Below are positions 14,289-20,493 of a DNA stretch of 20,493 bases, piece by piece (position 1 is the first letter of the stretch; every line of letters begins with the position of its first letter). A program made the translations under genes and the position numbers. The stretch comes from Spirochaetaceae bacterium (GTDB lineage: Bacteria > Spirochaetota > Spirochaetia > DSM-2461), in the NCBI GenBank assembly GCA_003246505.1, contig QKAI01000113.1:1-20493 (forward strand). The letters are read 5' to 3'. The notes under the pieces are model-generated. The model saw only the letters and a program-made list of their open reading frames with translations, searched no databases and was not told where the DNA came from.

Positions 14289-16221
14289 ATCTCAGGAATT
14301 TCTCCGCCCTTTCCGGATCCACGGGCTTGCTGAAGAAGTAGCCCTGAACCATCTCGCAGTTCATCATGCGGATCAGTTCGAACTGCTCCCTCGTCTCTAC
14401 CCCCTCGGCGACCACCTTCATGCTCAGGCTGTGGGCCAGGTTGATGATCGTATAGACGATGTCCTCCTTCTTGTCCGAGATCCGGTTGATAAAGGATCGG
14501 TCGATCTTGAGGATGTCTATGGGCAGGGCATGGAGATAGCTGAGGGAGGAGTAGCCGGTGCCGAAGTCGTCTATGAGAATCTGGCATCCCATCTCTCTGA
14601 GGCGGGAGAGCTGTTCGTTCGTTTCCCTGGAGTTTTCCACGATGAGGCTTTCGGTCAGTTCGAATTTCAGGGATTCCGGGGCGACGCGGTGCTTCTCCAT
14701 GATCTCCCCGATACTCTCTACGAGGCGGCTGTCCTGGAACTGCTTGTTAGAGAGGTTGATGCTGACGGAAAAGGAATGGTCCGGATGCAGGGCCTGCCAG
14801 GACTTCACCTGGGCGCAGACCTGTTCCACGATCCAGTAGCCCATGGGGATGATCAGGCCGGTCTCTTCGGCGATGGGGATGAAATCGGCGGGGGAGACGA
14901 GATTGCCCTTGCTGTCCTGCCAGCGGATCAGGGCTTCGAAGCCGGCGGTTTTCTCCGTGCCCGTTGCGATGATGGGCTGGTAGAGAATCAGGAACTCCTC
15001 CCGTTCCAGGGCCAGTCGGAGGTTCGATTCCAGTTCCAGTTTGGATTTTACCGAGTCCAGCATGTTGTTATCGAAAAACTCGAAGCTGAAGCCGGATATT
15101 TTTTTCGCCCGGTTCATGGCCACGTCCGCATTGCGTATGATGATTTCCGGATCGCCGTACTCCTCCCGGCCCATGACCACCCCCACGCTGGCGGAAAGGT
15201 GGAGGGTCTTGTCGTCCAGTTCCAGGGGTTCGGATATCTTGTCCCTGAGTCTCTGGAGTATGGGGAAAACCTCGGAGTGACCCTTCACGTCCTCCAGGAG
15301 AATGACGAATTCATCCCCCCCCAGCCGGGTTACCGTATCCTGTTCCCTGACCGATTCCTTAAGCCGCGCCCCCACTTCGAAGAGAAGAAAATCCCCGTTC
15401 CTGTGGCCCAGGGTGTCATTGATGTTCTTGAAGCGGTCCAGGTCCAGGAAGAGAAGGGCGTAGATATTTTCCCGATGCCTTCTCTGATAGTTCATGACGT
15501 GTTCAATCCGGTTCTTGAGGATCATCAGATTGGGCAGTTTCGTCAGGCTGTCATGGGTGGCGTTGTAGAGGAGCTGCCTTTCCATGACCGTTTTATTGTT
15601 CAGCTCCTTCTCCAGCCTCCGGTTGACCTCCAGTATATCCTCCATCTGCTTCTTTTCCTGCTTTCTGATATGATCCGCCAGCATGGTCGCCGTCAGGGGG
15701 ATGATGATGTTGAAAAGAAGGGGGAGGACGATGACGGAAAGGGTCATTCCGGCCACGTAGAGGGGAAAGGTGGCTATCATGAGGATGTTTATAAAAAAGA
15801 ACAGCCGGGAGAGTCCGGGGGAAAGGAGAAATCCGGCGATGATGATGGTCAGGGTATTCCAGATGAGTAGGGTCAGAATGGCGAGCTGGCCCCGGTCGCT
15901 GCTCAGGAGAATATTGAATAGGGGTATGACGCTGAGAATAATGACCACGGCCAGGGAGGCGAAACGGAAATAGCGCGTCCGGGAGAGGAGATAGGAGAGG
16001 AAAAAGCCCCCTTCGGCCGTGGCAAGGACCAAACCGACGCGGGGATTGGTGCTGAAAAATGACATGTATATGACACCGGTGTTAATGAAAACCGTCAGGA
16101 AAAGGGAGAATTGCGCCGTGAGGAACGCCTGATTTCTCTCCGGTTCCCGCTTCACCCGGCGTGAGGGACGCAAAAAAAGATCGAATAGCAGCGGTGTCAG
16201 CATCCTTCTTAGTTTATCCAT
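14287..16221 (-). CDS. Membrane-bound GGDEF-EAL c-di-GMP turnover protein
   Basis: This 644-aa protein has about six membrane helices in residues 30-185, a coiled linker (IRKQEKKQMEDILEVNRRLE), then GGDEF and EAL domains. The diguanylate cyclase site is intact: GGDEF at 301-305, with the RxxD inhibitory site at Arg292-Asp295. The phosphodiesterase domain also looks active: EAL at 429-431, SINLSNKQF, ELTES, DDFGTGYSSL from 551, KIDRSF and EGVET. It may thus be a cyclase with feedback control, a phosphodiesterase, or switch between the two. The membrane part has no recognised sensor name. ATG 16221 is preceded by a promoter whose predicted 5' end is only about 7 nt upstream. An inverted repeat spans the start. 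The gene converges on proS. Confidence 0.95.
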   Translation of the reverse strand: MDKLRRMLTPLLFDLFLRPSRRVKREPERNQAFLTAQFSLFLTVFINTGVIYMSFFSTNPRVGLVLATAEGGFFLSYLLSRTRYFRFASLAVVIILSVIPLFNILLSSDRGQLAILTLLIWNTLTIIIAGFLLSPGLSRLFFFINILMIATFPLYVAGMTLSVIVLPLLFNIIIPLTATMLADHIRKQEKKQMEDILEVNRRLEKELNNKTVMERQLLYNATHDSLTKLPNLMILKNRIEHVMNYQRRHRENIYALLFLDLDRFKNINDTLGHRNGDFLLFEVGARLKESVREQDTVTRLGGDEFVILLEDVKGHSEVFPILQRLRDKISEPLELDDKTLHLSASVGVVMGREEYGDPEIIIRNADVAMNRAKKISGFSFEFFDNNMLDSVKSKLELESNLRLALEREEFLILYQPIIATGTEKTAGFEALIRWQDSKGNLVSPADFIPIAEETGLIIPMGYWIVEQVCAQVKSWQALHPDHSFSVSINLSNKQFQDSRLVESIGEIMEKHRVAPESLKFELTESLIVENSRETNEQLSRLREMGCQILIDDFGTGYSSLSYLHALPIDILKIDRSFINRISDKKEDIVYTIINLAHSLSMKVVAEGVETREQFELIRMMNCEMVQGYFFSKPVDPERAEKFLR

Positions 16222-16251
16222 AACTCTCTTAACTATTCTAGTTTATGGATA
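16215..16251. repeat. 9-bp inverted repeat across the GGDEF-EAL promoter and start
   Basis: TATCCATAA (16215-16223) and TTATGGATA (16243-16251) are exact inverted copies 19 nt apart. One arm covers the start codon at 16221 and the other lies in the promoter spacer. TAGTTTAT also occurs directly at 16210 and 16239, 29 bp apart. It looks like an operator. Confidence 0.5.
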
Positions 16252-16263
16252 GGCCTATTGCAA
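16235..16263 (-). promoter_or_regulatory. GGDEF-EAL promoter
   Basis: TTGCAA (16263-16258), a 17-nt spacer and TAGAAT (16240-16235). The gap to ATG 16221 is 13 nt, giving a leader of about 6-7 nt. Confidence 0.5.
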
Positions 16264-16276
16264 TTGAAATAGGGAA

Positions 16277-16765
16277 TTATATCTCCTCGAAAATCCCCTC
16301 TTCCCGGTTCTTTCTTACCCTGCCGGATCGGAAAAGATGCCCGTTCATAGCTATGAATACCCCCTTATCCGCCATCTGCACGGCGCTCAGGGCGCAGCCG
16401 AAGTTGAACAGGGCGTCGGACCGGCTGACGGAGTAGGGAATCATGGCGCCGGTAAGGACAATCGTCTTCCCGGAAATCTCCCGGGCCAGCAGCTCCGCCG
16501 TTACCGTCATGGTATCCGTCCCGTGGATGATAAGGATTTTATCCTCCCCGCAGTCGCGGCAGGAGGCGGCAATCTTCAGCCGGTCCTCGTCCCCCATATC
16601 CAGGCTGTCCTTGAGCTGATTGATCTCCAGTTCCACCGGAAGGGTGCAACGGCTGTAGGACAGTATTTCCGGCAGATGGGTATCCTTGAACGTCAGGGCA
16701 CCGGCCAGTTCGTCGTAATGCTTGTCAAAGGTGCCCCCGGTAATGATTATTCGGATTTTTTCCAT
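16277..16765 (-). CDS. Single-domain asparaginase-like protein
   Basis: This 162-aa protein matches the N-terminal domain of L-asparaginase/glutaminase. The threonine nucleophile motif TGGTF is at residues 9-13. The second motif, IIHGTDTM, is near 80-86, with Thr83-Asp84. A conserved LTGAMIP is present, and near the end AMNGH and RVRKN carry a candidate catalytic lysine. The ~150-residue C-terminal domain present in normal enzymes (about 320-350 aa) is absent. The next gene's promoter begins right after the stop, with no remnant frame, so this is probably a natural short form rather than a truncation. Whether it hydrolyses asparagine is unknown. GAGG lies 5 nt before the ATG. It is probably read with the lipoprotein gene 66 bp upstream. 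Confidence 0.8.
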   Translation of the reverse strand: MEKIRIIITGGTFDKHYDELAGALTFKDTHLPEILSYSRCTLPVELEINQLKDSLDMGDEDRLKIAASCRDCGEDKILIIHGTDTMTVTAELLAREISGKTIVLTGAMIPYSVSRSDALFNFGCALSAVQMADKGVFIAMNGHLFRSGRVRKNREEGIFEEI

Positions 16766-16831
16766 TTCCGCCTCTGCTATCAGGATATACCTCTTTTTAC
16801 CATGATAAGGGGGGAAGGAACAGGGGGTTGC

Positions 16832-17326
16832 CTAGTACCAGCTGTATTTGTTGTATTCTCCCAGCTCGTCCCCCTGGCCGAAGAGGTAGCGGGTCTGATT
16901 AACCGCGTTGTTCTCAGAGAGGCGCCTGTTCGTATCGGCCTTTCTCAGGCCCCATGTCCCCCGGCAGAAGGCGACTTCCTCCCCCGTGGCGTAATCGGAG
17001 AAGTAGAGATTGACGATGCTTTCCAGGGATCCCTCCTCCCGGTCATATTCCGCCAGAAGGATCAGGCCGCTCCGGGAGCTGTCCGCGCTCTTAAGCTCAT
17101 CCTCCCCCAGAATTGTCAGGCCCGCCGTTCTGAAAACATCCGCAAGACCGGACTCCAGGGAGTCGCTTGCAATGGTTTCATCGGACAGGGTTTTCAGGGA
17201 AACATAGGAGTAGGAATTGAGGTCCTTCTCCGCACTTAACGAGTAGGCACTTTTCGTGATACATCCGCTTAACACAAGGATCCCTGCGAACAGGGACAGA
17301 ACTTTTTTTGGTTTGTTGCATTTCAT
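16832..17326 (-). CDS. Putative lipoprotein of unknown function
   Basis: This 164-aa protein is not recognised beyond its signal. Lysines (KPKK) precede a hydrophobic stretch and a lipobox LSGC with Cys22, so a lipid-anchored protein is expected. The mature part has no repeats or known motif. It holds segments such as YVSLKTLSDETIASDSLESGL and LILLAEYDREEGSLESIVNLYFSDYATGE that recall small spirochaetal and proteobacterial DUF4136-like lipoproteins, but that resemblance is only an impression. ATG 17326 is chosen because it gives a standard signal peptide. Upstream in-frame starts run into the promoter. No Shine-Dalgarno is visible, and a -10 ends 7 nt before the ATG. Confidence 0.72.
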   Translation of the reverse strand: MKCNKPKKVLSLFAGILVLSGCITKSAYSLSAEKDLNSYSYVSLKTLSDETIASDSLESGLADVFRTAGLTILGEDELKSADSSRSGLILLAEYDREEGSLESIVNLYFSDYATGEEVAFCRGTWGLRKADTNRRLSENNAVNQTRYLFGQGDELGEYNKYSWY

Positions 17327-17333
17327 ATACATC

Positions 17334-17362
17334 AAGATATGCATAATGAATGCAAAGGTCAA
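17334..17362 (-). promoter_or_regulatory. Lipoprotein promoter, probably leaderless
   Basis: TTGACC (17362-17357), a 17-nt spacer and TATCTT (17339-17334). Seven bases then separate it from the ATG at 17326. A second TATA-rich stretch upstream (17370-17380) could be an alternative. Confidence 0.45.
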
Positions 17363-17474
17363 TCAAAAAGTATATATAATGCACATAGTGTGTAATTGTT
17401 TGAAAAAAATCATCGCTTATCCTTCCGGTTGATCCTGACTCTTCCCGGTTCCACGGACAGAATGCCCTTTTCTT

Positions 17475-17513
17475 CCCCTATCCTTCCCTGCATACCTCCC
17501 CTAAGGATAAGGG
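17475..17513. repeat. Imperfect inverted repeat downstream of pyk
   Basis: TATCCTT (17479-17485) pairs with AAGGATA (17503-17509). A C/A mismatch and three more G-C pairs extend the stem, and the loop is 17 nt. No T-run follows on the pyk strand. It lies in the 221-bp gap between pyk and the lipoprotein gene, in which I see no gene. Confidence 0.4.
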
Positions 17514-17553
17514 TATTTTGGCACCTATTCCAGGGGGAGTATATGAGGGAAGT

Positions 17554-17571
17554 CTGTGACTGGAATCACAG
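17554..17571. repeat. Short hairpin just after the pyk stop
   Basis: CTGTGA (17554-17559) and TCACAG (17566-17571) are perfect inverted copies with a 6-nt loop, 12 nt after the pyk stop. There is no T-tract, so it is a weak candidate for 3' end protection or rho-dependent termination. Confidence 0.35.
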
Positions 17572-17583
17572 GGAGACAGGGGC

Positions 17584-18999
17584 TTACTCCCGGCCTCCGA
17601 GAAAATGGGACGCCTCTCCCACCTCCAGAAAGTTGGTCACGTAGGAGTTCTTGGGGGAGGAGCCCACCATCATGATCAGGTCGGTGCTGCGGATCTCGTC
17701 CGCCTTCATGAGGACCCGCACCGATTCGGAAACCATCTCATCCAGGGTATCCTTCTGGGGCATGTGATAGGCTTCGATGCCGAAGCTCAGGGCCAGCTGG
17801 CGGACCACTTCGGGATAGGGGGAGAGGGCCAGAACGGGAATTTTGCCGCGGAAGGCCGAAATCAACAGGGCCGACCGGCCCGTATCGGTCTGGATGACGA
17901 TGGCCTGGGTCTCCAGGATCTTAGCAGTCTTGACCGCCGACTTGATAAGCTGGAAGCGGACCGGGTGCATGCTGACCACGTGGCTCTCCTTGAGGTTGGG
18001 CTTCATCTCCTCCTCCATTTTGCGGGCGATGGCCGCCATGGTCTGCACCGCTTCCAGGGCGTAGTCCCCGTAGGCGGTCTCCCCGGAGAGCATGACCGCG
18101 TCGGTCCCGTCCATGACCGCGTTGGCCACGTCGCTCACCTCCGCCCGGGTCGGCCGGGGGTTGGTGATCATGGAATGGAGCATCTGGGTCGCCGTGATGA
18201 CCACCTTCCGCTGTTCCACGCACTTGCGGATCATCTTCTTCTGGGCGATGGGAACTTCCTCGGCGGGCAGCTCTATGCCCAGATCGCCCCGGGCCACCAT
18301 GACACCGTGGCAGTGCTCCAGGATTTCATCCAGGTTCCTGAGGCCCTCTTTGTTTTCGATCTTGGCGATGATTTTGATGGGGCTGTTGTAGTGGTCCAGA
18401 ATCTTCTGCACCGCCATGACGTCCTCCTTGTTTCTCACAAAGGAGTGGGCGATGAAATCAATGCCCTTTTTCGCGGCGTAATGGATGTACTCTTCGTCCT
18501 TTTCGGTCAGGGAGGGGAGGGGTATGGGGATATTCGGCACGTTGACGCTTTTTTTGTTTTTGATCTCCCCGTCGTTATTCACGATGCACCGGAGCATGCG
18601 ATCCTTTTTATCTATGATGACAAGAGACATCTCCCCGTCGTCTATCAGGATCTCCGTGCCCCGTTTCATATCGTCGCAGAAGCGGTCATAGGTAACGGAG
18701 AAGTGGGGCTTGTCCCATGACGCCCCCCGGGGCACTACGTATATTTCATCGCCCTCGCAGACTGAAAGGGGCTCCTCCAGATCCACCGTGCGGATCTCCG
18801 GCCCCTTGGTGTCGATCAGAATGGCCGCCTTGTCCGATACGGCCCGGATGTTCTCTATGATGATCTCCGTTTCCTCCGGCGTCTGGTGGGCCGTATTCAG
18901 CCGGAAGGTGCTGGCCCCGGCCTTGTAGAGGCTTTCAATGAATTCCCGATCCTTATTCCGCCCGATGGTGGCGACGATCTTGGTTCTGGTCCTTTTCAT
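17584..18999 (-). CDS. pyk: Pyruvate kinase
   Basis: This 471-aa glycolytic enzyme converts phosphoenolpyruvate and ADP to pyruvate and ATP in the cytoplasm. Landmarks are KIVATIG at the N-terminus, DTKGPEIRT, IAKIENKEG, the Mg-binding MVARGDLGIELP, ATQMLHSMITNPRPTRAEV and MDGTDAVMLSGETAYG. The C-terminal domain then ends without an extra PEP-utiliser domain. Two departures are visible. The usual RLNFSH is RLNTAH (Arg33, Asn35, Ala37), which replaces a Ser whose side chain helps bind K+ in the rabbit enzyme. ATQMLD/E is ATQMLH. The start ATG 18999 has AAGGAT upstream and a promoter with a ~23-nt leader. It is divergent from the Sua5 gene. Confidence 0.96.
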   Translation of the reverse strand: MKRTRTKIVATIGRNKDREFIESLYKAGASTFRLNTAHQTPEETEIIIENIRAVSDKAAILIDTKGPEIRTVDLEEPLSVCEGDEIYVVPRGASWDKPHFSVTYDRFCDDMKRGTEILIDDGEMSLVIIDKKDRMLRCIVNNDGEIKNKKSVNVPNIPIPLPSLTEKDEEYIHYAAKKGIDFIAHSFVRNKEDVMAVQKILDHYNSPIKIIAKIENKEGLRNLDEILEHCHGVMVARGDLGIELPAEEVPIAQKKMIRKCVEQRKVVITATQMLHSMITNPRPTRAEVSDVANAVMDGTDAVMLSGETAYGDYALEAVQTMAAIARKMEEEMKPNLKESHVVSMHPVRFQLIKSAVKTAKILETQAIVIQTDTGRSALLISAFRGKIPVLALSPYPEVVRQLALSFGIEAYHMPQKDTLDEMVSESVRVLMKADEIRSTDLIMMVGSSPKNSYVTNFLEVGEASHFLGGRE

Positions 19000-19029
19000 G
19001 GTTATCCTTATGGGGGAAGTATATTAACA

Positions 19030-19058
19030 AGCATAAACGAGGAGAGGGGAATTTTCAA
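19030..19058 (-). promoter_or_regulatory. pyk promoter
   Basis: TTGAAA (19058-19053), a 17-nt spacer and TATGCT (19035-19030). The -35 lies in the loop of a 12-bp inverted repeat. Confidence 0.55.
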
Positions 19059-19071
19059 TATTCCCCTCTCC
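19041..19071. repeat. Perfect 12-bp inverted repeat over the pyk -35
   Basis: GGAGAGGGGAAT (19041-19052) and ATTCCCCTCTCC (19060-19071) are exact inverted copies around a 7-nt centre. No T-run follows on either strand, so an operator is likelier than a terminator. Confidence 0.6.
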
Positions 19072-19131
19072 GGGGAAGGGAAATAAACTTTGTCTGGAGG
19101 GGCCGTAAATCTTCCCCGGAGCGGGGCTCTC

Positions 19132-19140
19132 TGCTATAAT
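19132..19140 (+). promoter_or_regulatory. Extended -10 promoter of the Sua5 gene, probably leaderless
   Basis: TGC-TATAAT, a perfect extended -10 (TATAAT at 19135-19140), ends 6 nt before the ATG at 19147. The -35 is poor, as is common with extended -10 promoters. A CCCCG-GAG-CGGGG dyad (19114-19126) lies in the spacer. Confidence 0.55.
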
Positions 19141-19146
19141 GGGCCG

Positions 19147-20109
19147 ATGATTGTCAGCGATTCGGAAGAAAACATACGCCGGGGGGCGGAACTCATAAAG
19201 CGGGGAGGCCTGGTGGCCTTTCCCACGGAAACCGTATACGGACTGGGGGGCAACTCCCTGGACCCGGTGGCGGTGGCGAAGATCTTCGAAGCGAAGGGAC
19301 GGCCCAGTTTCGATCCCCTCATTACCCATATCGCCGATTTGGACGGCCTGGAACGGGTCGCCCTGGTCAAGGATCCCCTTATCTACCGGGTCGCGGAAAA
19401 GCTCTGGCCCGGTGCCCTCACCATCATCGTGCCCCGGAGGGAGATCATCCCCGATCTGGTGACCTCAGGGCTGGACACCATGGCGGTGCGCATGCCCGAC
19501 CATCCCACCGCCCGGGAGCTGATCCGTCTCTCCACGGGCGCCGTGGCCGCGCCCAGCGCCAATCCCTTTGGCTACCTGAGCCCCACCACGGCGGAGCATG
19601 TGGAGGAGGCCCTGGGGGACCGGATCGATCTGGTCATCGACGGGGGCCTCTGCCGGGTGGGGGTGGAATCCACCGTCCTGGATCTGACCAGGGACATTCC
19701 CACGGTGCTGAGGCCCGGGGGGATTAGCGTGGAGACCCTGCGGGAGGTGCTCGGCGATGTGGACGTCCTGGACCGGACAAGCCTGACCCCCAAGGCGCCG
19801 GGCCAGCTGCCCATGCACTACTCCCCCCGCAAGCCGCTCCACATCGTGGATTCCCCAAAGGAGATCCCCTCAGCCGCCCCGGTCAGGACGGGTTACCTCT
19901 CCTTCCGGGGAGAGGGGGATCTGTCCCGGTTCGCCGCTGTGGAAATTCTTTCGGAACGGGGGGATTTCGTGGAGGCGGCGTCCCGGCTCTTCGCGGCGCT
20001 CCACAGGCTGGACGCCGCCGGGATCGACGTGATCTACGCCCAGCGCGTCCCCTCCGTCGGACTGGGGGCCGCCGTGATGGACCGGATTTACAAGGCTTCG
20101 GAAAAGTAG
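19147..20109 (+). CDS. L-threonylcarbamoyladenylate synthase (Sua5/TsaC2 type)
   Basis: This 320-aa enzyme makes threonylcarbamoyl-AMP from threonine, bicarbonate and ATP, the first step of t6A formation at position 37 of ANN-decoding tRNAs. The YrdC-like domain fills the first ~200 residues: GGLVAFPTETVYGLGGNS, KIFEAKGRPSFDPL, WPGALTIIVP, VRMPDHP, APSANPFGYLSPT, and VESTVLDL with RPGGIS. A linker including MHYSPRKPL leads to the Sua5 C-terminal Rossmann-like domain, so it is the long Sua5 form, not the ~190-aa TsaC. ATG 19147 matches the family start and follows an extended -10 by 6 nt, with no Shine-Dalgarno. Its stop is 3 bp from the stop of the convergent FGE-like gene. Confidence 0.95.
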   Translation: MIVSDSEENIRRGAELIKRGGLVAFPTETVYGLGGNSLDPVAVAKIFEAKGRPSFDPLITHIADLDGLERVALVKDPLIYRVAEKLWPGALTIIVPRREIIPDLVTSGLDTMAVRMPDHPTARELIRLSTGAVAAPSANPFGYLSPTTAEHVEEALGDRIDLVIDGGLCRVGVESTVLDLTRDIPTVLRPGGISVETLREVLGDVDVLDRTSLTPKAPGQLPMHYSPRKPLHIVDSPKEIPSAAPVRTGYLSFRGEGDLSRFAAVEILSERGDFVEAASRLFAALHRLDAAGIDVIYAQRVPSVGLGAAVMDRIYKASEK

Positions 20110-20112
20110 GGC

Positions 20113-20235
20113 TTACCGCCGGACAACGCGGAAACCTCGCGCCTCACTTCCATCCGCCGGAGAGTTGCCCGCCCGGGAATCGATGGAGCATTGGGTATTG
20201 GAGCTGCTCCAGCATCCCCCGGTCCTAACCCTGGA
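20113..20235 (-). other. Candidate diversity-generating retroelement variable region
   Basis: The final ~40 codons align without gaps to the Asn-rich pattern seen in retroelement target proteins of this fold (GGSW followed by repeated N positions, ending GFRVVRR). At the expected Asn positions it has Ser, Thr, Asp, Gly and Ala, with codons such as AGC, AGC, TCC, ACC, GAT, GGC and AAC. Template repeat and reverse transcriptase are not in the window. Confidence 0.35.
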
Positions 20236-20493
20236 GCCTGAAGCAGAAGGCCCTAATCGTCCTTCGTCCCCGAGGGCCAATCTTCATACCAGTCCCAGCA
20301 CCATTCGAAGACATTGCCGCTCATGTCATAAAGGCCGATTTCGTTGGCATCCCTGCTTCCGACAGGACTTGTCCCCAGAGTCGTGGTATGTCCTTCCTGG
20401 CTGGTGTAGTAGTATCCGAAGACGGCGCAGTCTCCGATGCTGTTGCTCCCGGTGCTTCCTGCGAAAACCTTGTCGTATCCTGTGGTGTCCACA
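20113..20493 (-). pseudogene. FGE/SUMF1-fold (C-type-lectin-like) protein, C-terminal part, frameshifted
   Basis: The 3' part of a gene that continues past the right edge. The visible protein has the formylglycine-generating-enzyme-fold signature NEIGLYDMSGNVFEWCWDWY. This frame stops (TAG) after PSGTKDD near 20253. In the -1-shifted frame the family continues at once (LGPSASGSRV, GGCW, then GFRVVRR and TAA at 20115-20113). One missing base, most simply a T in GATTAGGG, explains the break. It is either a real frameshift or a sequencing error. Proteins of this fold include sulfatase-modifying enzymes, nonheme iron enzymes and variable ligand-binding proteins. The family RGGSW is TGGCW here, so catalysis is doubtful. 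Confidence 0.8.

Noticed and set aside
14173..15870. Long plus-strand frame of 565 codons.
   Set aside because: It is antisense to the clearly real GGDEF-EAL gene and its product is low-complexity His/Asp/Gly/Val-rich sequence without any family motif.

Overview
The window is about 20.5 kb of GC-rich bacterial chromosome. It most resembles a free-living spirochaete (Spirochaeta/Sediminispirochaeta/Treponema type). That placement is an inference from several features together: a eukaryote/archaeal-type prolyl-tRNA synthetase, a fused MsrB-MsrA in that order, a pyruvate kinase with the RLNTAH variant, a TldD/PmbA pair and a formylglycine-enzyme-fold protein. No rRNA, tRNA, CRISPR array or IS element was seen.

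Layout. Positions 1-1231 hold an AraC-type regulator and a HicB-like protein with no HicA. A GH35 beta-galactosidase follows on the minus strand (1218-3205). It carries one in-frame TGA and two +1 frameshifts in G-runs, so it is a pseudogene unless the sequence is wrong. Positions 3273-5986 hold a translationally coupled tldD-pmbA-like pair. Divergent from it is an exported MsrB-MsrA methionine sulfoxide reductase, which converges on an MMPL/RND-type exporter (7087-9387). The exporter may be preceded by an 18-codon leader ORF. Next come a six-TM sensor-like protein with a C-terminal Cys-rich module (9499-10284) and, divergently, a flavodoxin-ferredoxin fusion, a 3-methyladenine DNA glycosylase, an SDR oxidoreductase and proS with an intrinsic terminator. 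On the minus strand are a lipoprotein, a one-domain asparaginase and a membrane GGDEF-EAL protein, and upstream of these pyruvate kinase. Divergent from pyk is a Sua5/TsaC protein. The right edge holds a frameshifted FGE/C-type-lectin-fold gene running off the window.

How the genes work together. Most are housekeeping or stress-linked units: threonylcarbamoyl-adenosine tRNA modification, prolyl-tRNA charging, alkylation repair, oxidised-methionine repair and glycolysis. They are interleaved with signalling proteins (c-di-GMP and the Cys-module sensor). Clear sigma70-like promoters precede many of them.

Two signals stand out. First, five genes have a good -10 box only 6-8 nt before the start codon and no convincing Shine-Dalgarno sequence, which suggests leaderless mRNAs. 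The other genes have ordinary leaders. Second, the last ~120 nt at the right edge resemble the variable region of a diversity-generating retroelement target protein, although no reverse transcriptase or template repeat lies in the window.
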